This document shows positions 35,237 through 43,758 of a DNA stretch of 64,000 nt, piece by piece. The position numbers were made by a program, and so were the translations under genes. The stretch is from assembly GCA_021775755.1 (NCBI GenBank), contig JAJFHE010000075.1:62001-126000 (forward strand), read 5' to 3'. Every line of letters starts with the position of its first letter. Position 1 is the stretch's first letter. The notes beneath the pieces were generated by a model, which was given only the letters and a program-made list of their open reading frames with translations, made no database searches and had not been told where the DNA came from. Source of the DNA: Hyphomicrobiales bacterium (GTDB taxonomy: Bacteria; Pseudomonadota; Alphaproteobacteria; Rhizobiales; JAJFHB01).

Positions 35237-36586
35237 ATGCTCAAACGACTCTATGAGACCGCCGCGTGCACGCCCGATGGTGCGATCGGCAGTTACTGGG
35301 AGACGACCGCTCCCACAATGGCAGGCGACTTCGTGCGTCTCTCCGGCGACCAGACCTGCGATGTTGCCATCATCGGCTCGGGTTTTACGGGGTTGAGTGC
35401 CGCGCTGCGGCTGGCCGGCCACCACGGCCGCGATGTGGTGGTGGTCGACGCGGGCTATCCCGGCTGGGGAGCATCGGGGCGCAATGGCGGGTTTTGCTGT
35501 GTTGGCGGAGATAAGCTTTCAGACGCCGCTATGCGCCGGCGCTATGGCGACGCGGAAACCAGCAAGTACCGGCACGCCCAGTTCGAGGCAATCGACCTGG
35601 TCGCGGATCTTCTCAAGACCCATGCCATCGACGCCGATGCCGAGCACGGAGGCGAACTGCAGCTTGCGCACAAGGCGGGCCGGCTGGGCGCGCTGCAGGA
35701 AGAGGCCGATGCCGTGCGGCGGGAGTTCGGCTTCGACGCTCGCGTCTTCGACCGCGCAGGGCTTGAGGCCTTCGGCGCGTCGGGGCCGGAGTTTCACGGC
35801 GGGATCCTGTTTCCCAAAGGCTTCGGCCTGAACCCGATGAAATATGTGCAAGGCCTTGCCCGCGCCGCCGCCGCGGCGGGCGCCAGGATATTCGCGCATT
35901 CGCCCGTCGAGCGGCTGGACCTTGAAGATGGCCGGCACCGCCTCGAGGTGCCCGGCGGCAGCATCACGGCACGCAGCGTCATCGTTGCAACAAACGGATA
36001 CAGTTCGGAAAACGTGCCGCGCGAGTTTGCCGGGCGCCTGCTGCCAGTGCTCTCGAATATTCTCGTAACGCGGCCGCTGAGCGATGGCGAGCTTGCAGCC
36101 CAGGGCTGGTCGACATCCATCATGTCTTTCGACACCCGGAACCTGCTGCACTACTTTCGCCTTTTGCCGGACCGGCGTTTCTTGTTCGGTGGGCGCGGCG
36201 GTACCGATGCCGGCATCGGTGCACAGGCGTCCATGCACGCCCTCCTGCGCCACGATTTTGAGCGTATGTTTCCAGCATGGTCCGGTGTGGAAGACACGCA
36301 TTTCTGGAGCGGACTGGCGTGTCTTTCATACCGGCGCGTGCCTTGTATCGGTACGATCGGTTCGCATAAGAGCGCCTGGGCGGGCCTTGCCTATCATGGC
36401 AATGGCGTATCCATGGGAACCTGGACCGGACGCCGCCTGGGCGACCTTGCCGCTGGATCAAGTTCGCTCGAAGAGGTGCCCGCAGTCATGCGCGGAGCAC
36501 CGGTCAGGTTTCCGTTCCCCGCACTGCGTTTGACCTACCTCAAGGCAGCATATGCCTACTACGGCTTGCACGATGAATGGCGATGA
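35237..36586 (+). CDS. FAD-dependent amine oxidoreductase (PuuB-like DAO family)
   Basis: 449 aa from the ATG at 35237 (MLKRLYETAA). The N-terminal segment IGSYWETTAP precedes the flavin site, as in gamma-glutamylputrescine oxidases. The FAD motif VAIIGSGFTGLSAALRL and then VVDAGYPGWGASGRNGGFC are close to PuuB-type enzymes, and the C-terminal YHGNGVSMGTWTGRRLGD block completes the flavin site. It would oxidise an amine or N-alkyl amino acid with O2 or a quinone as acceptor. Third DAO-family gene within 6 kb; it precedes the pseudo-ABC gene by 39 bp and may be co-transcribed with it. Confidence 0.86.
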   Translation: MLKRLYETAACTPDGAIGSYWETTAPTMAGDFVRLSGDQTCDVAIIGSGFTGLSAALRLAGHHGRDVVVVDAGYPGWGASGRNGGFCCVGGDKLSDAAMRRRYGDAETSKYRHAQFEAIDLVADLLKTHAIDADAEHGGELQLAHKAGRLGALQEEADAVRREFGFDARVFDRAGLEAFGASGPEFHGGILFPKGFGLNPMKYVQGLARAAAAAGARIFAHSPVERLDLEDGRHRLEVPGGSITARSVIVATNGYSSENVPREFAGRLLPVLSNILVTRPLSDGELAAQGWSTSIMSFDTRNLLHYFRLLPDRRFLFGGRGGTDAGIGAQASMHALLRHDFERMFPAWSGVEDTHFWSGLACLSYRRVPCIGTIGSHKSAWAGLAYHGNGVSMGTWTGRRLGDLAAGSSSLEEVPAVMRGAPVRFPFPALRLTYLKAAYAYYGLHDEWR

Positions 36587-36625
36587 GTTTCCCGGGCGCT
36601 CCAAACCGTCCTTGCAAGCCCGTGT

Positions 36626-39409
36626 TTGAGCAGTCATATTCTCCGCAATGCAAAACAAGAAATAGGGGCGGGCGGCGCCTTGGAACCCAGTCTTTTCAAA
36701 TACATCCTGCGGCACTCGCGCAAGCAGCAGCTGTGGATTGCGGTTATCGTGTTCGCGTCCATGCCGTTTGTCCTGCTGTCCTATGAGCTGCCCAAGCAGA
36801 TCGTCAACGGGCCGATCCAGGGCGAAGGCTTCGACAGCCCGACCGCGACGGCTGACTTTCTGCGCCTCGCATGGGAACCGCCAAGCTTCATCTATGACGG
36901 CGAACTGGTTTTCTTCTCCGGTTTCGATATGGAGCGCCTGCCGTACCTGGTGGCGCTCTGTATCGCTTTCCTCGGTCTGGTTTGCATAAACGGCCTCTTC
37001 AAGTTCTACATCAACACCTACAAGGGCCGCATTGGCGAGCGCATGCTGCGGCGTCTGCGCTATGAGCTTCTCGATCGTGTCCTGAGGTTCCCGATCGCGC
37101 ATTTCAAGCGCGTCAAGGCGCCTGAAGTAGCGACGATGATCAAGGACGAGGTTGAGCCGCTCGGCGAATTTATCGGCGACGCGTTTTCACTGCCCCTGTT
37201 CCAGGCCTCGCAGGCCGCCATCGCGCTTGCCTTCATCGTCATGCAGAACTACTGGCTCGGCGGCATTGCGCTTGTCGTGGTGCTTGGGCAGACCCTTATC
37301 ATCCCGCGGCTGCGGCGTCAGCTTCTGGTGCTGATGAAACGGCGCCAGCTGATGGCGAGGGCGCTCTCCGGCCGGGTCGGCGAAATTGTCGATGGCATAG
37401 CGGAGGTCCACGTCAACGATACGACGAACTATGAACGCGCCGATCTCGCAAACCGGCTCGGGCAGATTTTCTTCATTCGCTACGAGCTGTTTCAGCGAAA
37501 GTATTTCATTAAGTTCCTGAACAACTTTCTGGCGCAGTTCACGCCGTTCCTGTTCTATCTCGTGGGTGGATATTTCGCCATTCGCGGCAGTCTCGACATC
37601 GGCCAGCTGATCGCCGTCATCGCCGCTTACAAGGACCTGCCGTCGCCCATTCGCGAACTGATCAACTGGGATCAGAAACGCCTTGATGTGCAGATCAAAT
37701 ACTCCCAGGTGATCGAGCAGTTCGAAACCGACAACATGGTCGAGCCGGACCGCCAGAGCATTCCCGATGGAAATGTGGTCCTGCCGCTGGAAGGCCAGAT
37801 TGAAGTTTCAAATGTCGGCGTCACCGATGATACCGGAGCCAAGCTGCTTGAACGCGCAACCTTCAAGCTGCCGTTGCAGCAGCATGCGGCGGCCGTGGGG
37901 CTGGTCAATTCAGGCGCGGAAACGATTGGCGATGTTTTGGCGGGGCTGGCCGCTCCCACCGCCGGCCGCGCCCAGGTTGGCCAGTACAATGTGGAAGATG
38001 TGCCGGCAGCTGTGATCGGGCGCCGCGTCGCCTATGTCGGAGTGGAAACCTACCTGCCTCAGGCAAGCGTGATCGACAGCGTTCTCTACGGACTGAAGCA
38101 CGCGCCGCTTCAGCCGCCAACGGAAGACAGCGATAACATACCGCGCACACTCGAAATCGCCGAGGCGCGGCGCGCCGGAAACTCGATTCTCGATATCGAT
38201 GCCAACTGGATCGATTTCGAGGCTGCTGGTGTGAAGAGTGCCGGGGAGCTGCAGCATCGTGTCCACAAGGTGCTTGAAGTCGTGGAACTCGATCAGGACA
38301 TATTCGATCTCGGGCTTCGCGGCACCATCGATCCGGAAGGCGCGCCGGAGCTTGCCGAATCCGTTATGAAGGCGCGCACGGAGTTGCGCGAGCGGCTGCT
38401 GGAAGCACCGCTTAAGGATCTCGTCGATCCGTTTGACCACGAAAAGTACAATCACCAGGCAACGCTTGGCGAGAACCTGATGTTCGGTACCGCGGTCGGC
38501 GATACGTTCGCCGACGCAAATCTTGCCTCGAACGCATATATGCTCGGTACCCTTGAAAAGTCGGAACTGGATGGCGAACTTTTCAACATGGGCCGTGGAA
38601 TTGCCGAGACGGTCGCGGAGCTGTTCTCCGATCTGCCGGAAGATCATCCGTTCTTTGAACAGCTAAGCTTTATGTCGTCGGAAGAGATCCCGGAATACAA
38701 GAAGGTGCTGACGCGCACCGCCGGCGTCGATTTTGCCAACGTCAAGGCGGAAGACATAAGCGCGCTGCTCAAACTGTCGTTTGCCTATATCGAGCCCCGA
38801 CACAGGCTGGGGCTGATGACCGACGAACTTGAAGCCAAGATTCTCAAGGCGCGGGAAATGTTCCGCGAAAACCTTCCTGAAGAGAATGCCGGCGGTGTCG
38901 AGTTCTACGACGAAGAAGCCTACAATCAGGCCTCCTCGCTGCAGGACAACATCCTGTTCGGGCGCGTGTCCTACGGCATGGCGCAGGGGCCGGCCCGCAT
39001 CGGCGAGGAAATCCAGAAGGTGCTCACCGAGCTCGATTTGCGCGATGCGGTGTTCCAGGTCGGGCTGAGATTCAATGTCGGCACAGGCGGCAAGCGGCTC
39101 AACGCCTTGCAGCGCAGCAAGATCGGGCTGGCGCGGGCGATGCTGAAGAACCCGGATCTGATGGTCGTGAACCGGGCACTTTCGTCGCTGGACACCAGGG
39201 CACATGAAAAGATGATCAAGGCGGTTATGGAAGTTGCTTCGGGAGGCGAGAGCGGGCACCGGTTCGGTCTGTTCTGGGTATTGCAGAACGCAGAGCTTGC
39301 GAGGAATTTCGAACATGTTCTGGTGTTCGAAGACGGGGCACTTGTTGAAGAAGGCGAACCGGTTGCACTGGCCGGTTCCGACAGCAAACTCAGCGCGCTG
39401 GTGGGATAG
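36626..39409 (+). CDS. ABC-exporter-like protein with degenerate ATPase domain and triplicated Q-loop-like segment
   Basis: 927 aa counted from a TTG at 36626; a TTG at 36680 is an alternative and neither has a strong ribosome-binding site. Residues 25-340 form a type I exporter membrane domain (about six helices, intracellular loop GRIGERMLRRLRYELLDRVL). The NBD follows, but Walker A reads GLVNSGAETIG (425-435) without the GKS/T, Walker B reads PDLMVVNRALSSLD (843-856) with Asn-Arg for Asp-Glu, and the H-loop His is Gln (VLQNAE). The signature region persists as NALQRSKIGLARAML. Three Q-loop-like copies occur at about 471-490 (YLPQASVIDSVLYG), 608-622 (YNHQATLGENLMFG) and 765-779 (YNQASSLQDNILFG). 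Probably unable to hydrolyse ATP. Followed 47 bp later by a cNMP-binding protein. Confidence 0.85.
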   Translation: MSSHILRNAKQEIGAGGALEPSLFKYILRHSRKQQLWIAVIVFASMPFVLLSYELPKQIVNGPIQGEGFDSPTATADFLRLAWEPPSFIYDGELVFFSGFDMERLPYLVALCIAFLGLVCINGLFKFYINTYKGRIGERMLRRLRYELLDRVLRFPIAHFKRVKAPEVATMIKDEVEPLGEFIGDAFSLPLFQASQAAIALAFIVMQNYWLGGIALVVVLGQTLIIPRLRRQLLVLMKRRQLMARALSGRVGEIVDGIAEVHVNDTTNYERADLANRLGQIFFIRYELFQRKYFIKFLNNFLAQFTPFLFYLVGGYFAIRGSLDIGQLIAVIAAYKDLPSPIRELINWDQKRLDVQIKYSQVIEQFETDNMVEPDRQSIPDGNVVLPLEGQIEVSNVGVTDDTGAKLLERATFKLPLQQHAAAVGLVNSGAETIGDVLAGLAAPTAGRAQVGQYNVEDVPAAVIGRRVAYVGVETYLPQASVIDSVLYGLKHAPLQPPTEDSDNIPRTLEIAEARRAGNSILDIDANWIDFEAAGVKSAGELQHRVHKVLEVVELDQDIFDLGLRGTIDPEGAPELAESVMKARTELRERLLEAPLKDLVDPFDHEKYNHQATLGENLMFGTAVGDTFADANLASNAYMLGTLEKSELDGELFNMGRGIAETVAELFSDLPEDHPFFEQLSFMSSEEIPEYKKVLTRTAGVDFANVKAEDISALLKLSFAYIEPRHRLGLMTDELEAKILKAREMFRENLPEENAGGVEFYDEEAYNQASSLQDNILFGRVSYGMAQGPARIGEEIQKVLTELDLRDAVFQVGLRFNVGTGGKRLNALQRSKIGLARAMLKNPDLMVVNRALSSLDTRAHEKMIKAVMEVASGGESGHRFGLFWVLQNAELARNFEHVLVFEDGALVEEGEPVALAGSDSKLSALVG

Positions 39410-39456
39410 GCGCGTTGGCGGGGCAAACGTAGTCAAAAGTTCGAGGAGTTGAAGAC

Positions 39457-39924
39457 ATGGCGGGCTTGCAGCATGAGGTTGATCTTCTGAGGAGGATACC
39501 GCTCTTCGCCAATGTGGAGCCTGCCAAGCTGAAACTTCTGGCCTTCACATCGGAGCGCATCACCTACGAAGATGGGCAGGAACTGTTTCATCAGGGAGAT
39601 GCCGGCGATGCGGCCTATGTCATCATCTCAGGGTCAGCCGATGTGATCGTCGATACGCCCGATGGAGAATTTCGGGTGGCGCATGTGGACAAGAACGCGT
39701 TTGTCGGTGAGATCGCAATTTTGTGCGATGTGCCCCGCACGGCGACGATCAAGGCATCGGAGCGGGTCGAAACCCTGAAAATCATGAAAGAGCACTTCCT
39801 GCGCATGCTCAAGGAGTTTCCTGAAATGGGCATCGAAGTCATGCGGGTGCTCGCCGACCGGCTGGGCTCGACGACGGAAGAGCTGACGGACGCGAAGAAC
39901 AAGATCCGCGAACTTCAGGCGTAG
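39457..39924 (+). CDS. Stand-alone cyclic-nucleotide-binding domain protein
   Basis: 155 aa, a Crp-type beta-barrel without a DNA-binding domain. The N-terminal helices (LLRRIPLFANVEPAKLKLLAF) and barrel end in the phosphate-binding cassette FVGEIAILCDVPRTATIKA, with E85 and R94 in the places that bind the cyclic phosphate and ribose. A long C-terminal helix (VLADRLGSTTEELTDAKNKI) could dimerise or bind a partner. A GAGG ribosome-binding site lies about 11 bp ahead of the ATG. Placed between the pseudo-ABC protein and the cyclase, it is the obvious receptor for the product of the latter. Confidence 0.9.
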   Translation: MAGLQHEVDLLRRIPLFANVEPAKLKLLAFTSERITYEDGQELFHQGDAGDAAYVIISGSADVIVDTPDGEFRVAHVDKNAFVGEIAILCDVPRTATIKASERVETLKIMKEHFLRMLKEFPEMGIEVMRVLADRLGSTTEELTDAKNKIRELQA

Positions 39925-39987
39925 CCGCTCCGCCGGAGCGGGAACCCGATTGCCGGGTGTGGCCGGCGTTGCTCGAAAGGCCGGTTG

Positions 39988-41658
39988 ATGTCTGACAGTA
40001 AAAGCATCGCTTCGCGTTTGCGCGACTGGAACAATCCGGTCCGGCTTTATTCGGGCGTCGTGCTTTTTGTGTTCGCGGCAACGCACCTGTTGAATCACAG
40101 TATTGGCCTGGTTTCGCTCGACGCGATGGAAGCGGTGCGCGAGGTGAGGGCGGGCTTCTGGCGCAGTCTGCCCGGAACCGTTCTCCTGGCCGGTGCCATG
40201 GTTCTGCATGTGATGCTGGCGCTCGGCAAGTTCGCTCAACGGCGCTCATGGCGGGTGAAGCCGTCAGAGGCCGTGCAGCTGGTGTTCGGTCTGGCCATAC
40301 CACTGCTGCTTGTACGACACATGCTGGGCACCCGTTTGCCGCATGAATTGTTCGGGGTTGACGACAATTACAGGCTCGTTCTCTCCGCGTTGTGGCCTGG
40401 GCAGGCGCTCAACATGGCCATGCTTGTTGTGCTGGTCTGGGTGCATGGCTGTCTTGGTCTGCATTTCTGGTGGCGGATCAAGCCGTGGTATGCGCAGGTG
40501 CGCTGGCCCCTGTTCGCGGTGGCGGTGCTGGTGCCGGCACTTGCCTATGCCGGGTTCACGGTGGCGGGCCGGGCCGTCCTTGCGGAAGCCTCCCTCGTCA
40601 GTCCATACACTCAGGAGCAGTATGATTTCTTGATCGGCGCCATGGGCCGTTCGGTCTGGATTTCGCTCGCCGTCATTGCCGCGGTGCTGGCCTACCGGGT
40701 ACTCCGGATGGTCCTCGACCGCTTCAGGCCCCGCGTTCGGGTAACCTATGCCGAAGGTCGGCAGGTAATGAGCGAAGTCGGACCTACGCTGCTTGAGATT
40801 TCGCGCAACAATGACATTCCTCATGCGGCTGTGTGCGGCGGGCGTGCGAGATGTTCGACCTGCCGCGTGCGCGTGCTGGATGGCGGGGAAACCCTCGCTC
40901 CGCCGGAAGAAACCGAGCAGCGTGTGCTCGAGCGGGTCGGCGCGGCGGAGAATGTCCGGTTGGCCTGCCAGCTTGTGCCGGCGAGCGATTTGACCGTTGC
41001 ACCGCTTCTGCCGGCGCGCCGCGTCCTTCCGGCCGATACAGTGCAAAGCGACAAGTACCTGTGGGGCGTTGAGCAGACTGTCGCCGTGATGTTCGCAGAT
41101 ATTCGCGACTTCACGACGTTTTCCGAAAGCCGGCTGCCCTACGACGTGGTGTTCGTACTGAACCAGTATCTCGGACAGATGAGCGATGCGATCGAAGATG
41201 CCGGCGGTTATGTCGACAAATTCATTGGCGACGGCATCATGGCGATCTTCGGCATGGAACAGGGTGCGGAAGCCGGGTCGGAGAGTGCGTTGCGCGCGGC
41301 CAAGGCGATGGGCGGCGTGCTGCAGGCGCTCAACCGCACGCTGGCAGCCGATCTCGACAACCCGATCAGCATCGGCATCGGCATTCACACCGGGCCGGCT
41401 ATTCTTGGCCGCATCGGCGGGTCCGGCGGCGGTGGAGCCTCGCAGAACATTACCGCGCTCGGCGATACGGTGAACACCGCGAGCCGTCTGGAATCGGCAA
41501 CCAAGAAACTCTCCTGCCAACTGGTGATTTCGCAATCGACCGCCGAGGCGGCATCGCTCGACGAGGAGATCGGCGCCAAGTCGCGCATTGCCGTCAAGGG
41601 GCGCGGCGCGCGCGTTCAGGTAATCGCTATCGACAAGGCAGTGGATCTGCCTGTTTAG
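39988..41658 (+). CDS. Membrane-anchored class III cyclase with 2Fe-2S ferredoxin domain
   Basis: 556 aa from the ATG at 39988. Residues 15-240 hold about six hydrophobic helices with His at 33, 37, 74 and 111 in a layout recalling succinate-dehydrogenase cytochrome b subunits. Residues 250-340 are a plant-type ferredoxin: C283-x5-C289-x2-C292 and C327. Residues 362-545 are a class III cyclase: metal Asp371 (FADIRDF) and Asp415 (GDG), purine-site Lys411, transition-state Asn496 and Arg500. The second purine-contact position is Thr489, as in class IIIb enzymes, several of which respond to bicarbonate. It likely makes cAMP in response to redox state or electron flow at the membrane. Confidence 0.9.
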   Translation: MSDSKSIASRLRDWNNPVRLYSGVVLFVFAATHLLNHSIGLVSLDAMEAVREVRAGFWRSLPGTVLLAGAMVLHVMLALGKFAQRRSWRVKPSEAVQLVFGLAIPLLLVRHMLGTRLPHELFGVDDNYRLVLSALWPGQALNMAMLVVLVWVHGCLGLHFWWRIKPWYAQVRWPLFAVAVLVPALAYAGFTVAGRAVLAEASLVSPYTQEQYDFLIGAMGRSVWISLAVIAAVLAYRVLRMVLDRFRPRVRVTYAEGRQVMSEVGPTLLEISRNNDIPHAAVCGGRARCSTCRVRVLDGGETLAPPEETEQRVLERVGAAENVRLACQLVPASDLTVAPLLPARRVLPADTVQSDKYLWGVEQTVAVMFADIRDFTTFSESRLPYDVVFVLNQYLGQMSDAIEDAGGYVDKFIGDGIMAIFGMEQGAEAGSESALRAAKAMGGVLQALNRTLAADLDNPISIGIGIHTGPAILGRIGGSGGGGASQNITALGDTVNTASRLESATKKLSCQLVISQSTAEAASLDEEIGAKSRIAVKGRGARVQVIAIDKAVDLPV

Positions 41659-41759
41659 GATCCCGCTCTAGTCGCCATGCGACGCTTGTTGCCATCGACT
41701 GGCTCACGCTTGGGTCGCTACAATAAGCGCGCATTCATCACAGCTGCCGGGTTCAGAAC

Positions 41760-43751
41760 ATGAGCGAGAAATTCCCCGACGTATTCTCTCCCGTCCAATT
41801 GCGGCACCGGACTTTGAAGAACCGGGTCGTGTTCGGACCGCATACGGTCAACATGAGCCACGAGGGTCTGCCGGGCGACCGCCATTTCGGCTATTACCGC
41901 GAACGCGCCCGCGGCGGCGCCGCAATGATTGTTGTCGAACCCGTACCCGCCCACCGTACCGGTGTGCTGATCCGCGGCAACTTCCTTGCCGAAAATGACG
42001 ATGTCATTCCACGGTTCCGCGAGATCACCGACGAATGCCACCGCCACGACACGACAATGATCCATCAGATCTATCATGTCGGCGGACACGGTGATCAGGA
42101 CAACTCGTGGGAGCCTTACTGGTCGCCCTCCGGCCAGCCCTCGATGCACGACCCCTGGGGCAGTCATGCGATGAACGAAGCGGAGATCGAGGAACTCATC
42201 GAGGCGTTCGTCGCCGCTGCGCGCCGCGACCGCGAGGCGGGGTTCGACGGCGTTGAAATCTATGCGGCCTATAACTGCCTTCTCGACCAGTTCTGGTCGC
42301 CGGTTACCAACAAACGTACCGACCGGTGGGGCGGCAGCCTGGAAAACCGCTTGCGGTTTTCTGTCGAGGTGCTGAGCCGGGTGCGCAAGATGGCGGGTGA
42401 TGATTTCATCATCGGACTTACGGTTTCCGGTGCGGAGCCTGTTCCCGGTGGCCTGTCGCTCGAAGACAAGCAGGAGATCCTCGCCCATCTCGATGAGCGG
42501 GGCCTGATCGATTATGTGTCCTGCGGCACGGGAAGCTATCTGCACGACTTTTCCAGGATCGTTCCGAGCTTTCAGTTCGGCATGAAACTCGGTGTGCCGG
42601 ATGCCGCGGCCTACAAGCAGGTGCTCAAACACGCGCTGGTGACGGCGGAGTCGCGCATCAAGACGCCGGCCAATGCCCAAGAGGTTCTTGAAGCCGGGCA
42701 GTCCGATCTCGTCAGCATCGTGCGCGGACAGATCGCAGACCCTCATCTCGTCAACAAGGCGCGCGAGGGCCGGGTTGAGGACATCCGGCCGTGCATCTCG
42801 TGCAATCAAGTGTGCATCGGCCGGCGCATGCGCGATTACTGGGCGAGCTGTCTCGTCAATCCCTCCGTTGCCCGCGAAAGCGAATGGGACGGCGAGGGCA
42901 CGGCCCCGACAGGCGAACCGCGCGACATTCTCATCGTCGGAGGCGGCCCGGCGGGCCTGGAAACGGCACGGGTCGCGGCGGAACGTGGCCATCGCGTGCG
43001 TTTGGTAGAGCGCGCAAACGAGCTTGGCGGCCAATTCCGCCTCGCCGCAGGGCAGCCCGAACGCGGAGAAATTGGCGGCCTCTTGAACTGGTATCAGACA
43101 CAGCTTGAAAAGTTGCAGGTGAAGATCGACCTGCGTACGGAAATGACCCCTGAGGACGTGATCTCGTCGGGTGCGGATGCGGTGGTTCTGTGCACGGGAT
43201 CGAAGCCGTCGCGCAACGGCTATCAGCGCGTCTACTCGCATCGCGATGCGTTGCCAGGTGCGGGGCAGGACAATGTCTCTACCGTGCACGATGTGCTCGA
43301 TGGGTCGGTCGTGCCGGGGACCAATGTGCTGCTGCTCGATGATATCGACGGCTGGTGGCCGGCAAGCGGAACGGCGCTGCATCTGGCCCAGCAGCGCCAC
43401 GTCGTCACCGTCGTGACGGCGTCGGAAAAGGCGGCGGGAAAGCTCGATGGCAGCCTGACCGGCGACACGACCCGCGCGCGGTTCATCAAGTACGGCGTTG
43501 AGGTGATTCTTGCCACCGCGCTCGAAGCCTGGGAGGGCAACACGGCGACACTCGTAGATCTCTATACCGGAGACAGGGAAACCCGGGACTTCGATTCCCT
43601 CGTCCTGGCGACGACGAACACTTCTGAAAATTCGCTGTCGTTGTCGCTCGCAGACAGCGATCTTGAAGTACACGACATTGGCGATGCCGTTGCCGCACGC
43701 ACCGCGCACATGGCCATATACGAGGGCCGCAAACTTGGCATGAAGCTCTAA
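41760..43751 (+). CDS. TMADH / 2,4-dienoyl-CoA reductase-family flavoprotein (amine demethylase type)
   Basis: 663 aa. An old-yellow-enzyme-type FMN barrel (residues 1-335, with VFGPHTVNMSHEGLPGD and NKRTDRWGGSLENRLRF) is followed by the 4Fe-4S site C345-x2-C348-x3-C352-x11-C364, an FAD motif LIVGGGPAGLETA at 391-403 and a second nucleotide-binding domain. This layout is that of trimethylamine/dimethylamine dehydrogenases, histamine dehydrogenase and N-methylproline demethylase. Given the Rieske betaine-type oxygenase and DAO enzymes in the window, an N-methylated amine is the likely substrate, but this is inference. It converges on the epimerase gene with a 7-bp gap. Confidence 0.9.
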   Translation: MSEKFPDVFSPVQLRHRTLKNRVVFGPHTVNMSHEGLPGDRHFGYYRERARGGAAMIVVEPVPAHRTGVLIRGNFLAENDDVIPRFREITDECHRHDTTMIHQIYHVGGHGDQDNSWEPYWSPSGQPSMHDPWGSHAMNEAEIEELIEAFVAAARRDREAGFDGVEIYAAYNCLLDQFWSPVTNKRTDRWGGSLENRLRFSVEVLSRVRKMAGDDFIIGLTVSGAEPVPGGLSLEDKQEILAHLDERGLIDYVSCGTGSYLHDFSRIVPSFQFGMKLGVPDAAAYKQVLKHALVTAESRIKTPANAQEVLEAGQSDLVSIVRGQIADPHLVNKAREGRVEDIRPCISCNQVCIGRRMRDYWASCLVNPSVARESEWDGEGTAPTGEPRDILIVGGGPAGLETARVAAERGHRVRLVERANELGGQFRLAAGQPERGEIGGLLNWYQTQLEKLQVKIDLRTEMTPEDVISSGADAVVLCTGSKPSRNGYQRVYSHRDALPGAGQDNVSTVHDVLDGSVVPGTNVLLLDDIDGWWPASGTALHLAQQRHVVTVVTASEKAAGKLDGSLTGDTTRARFIKYGVEVILATALEAWEGNTATLVDLYTGDRETRDFDSLVLATTNTSENSLSLSLADSDLEVHDIGDAVAARTAHMAIYEGRKLGMKL

Positions 43752-43758
43752 GGAGGGT

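Noticed and set aside
40264-41535. 423-codon minus-strand frame opposite the ferredoxin-cyclase
   Set aside because: Antisense shadow; the plus-strand frame has complete ferredoxin and cyclase motifs.
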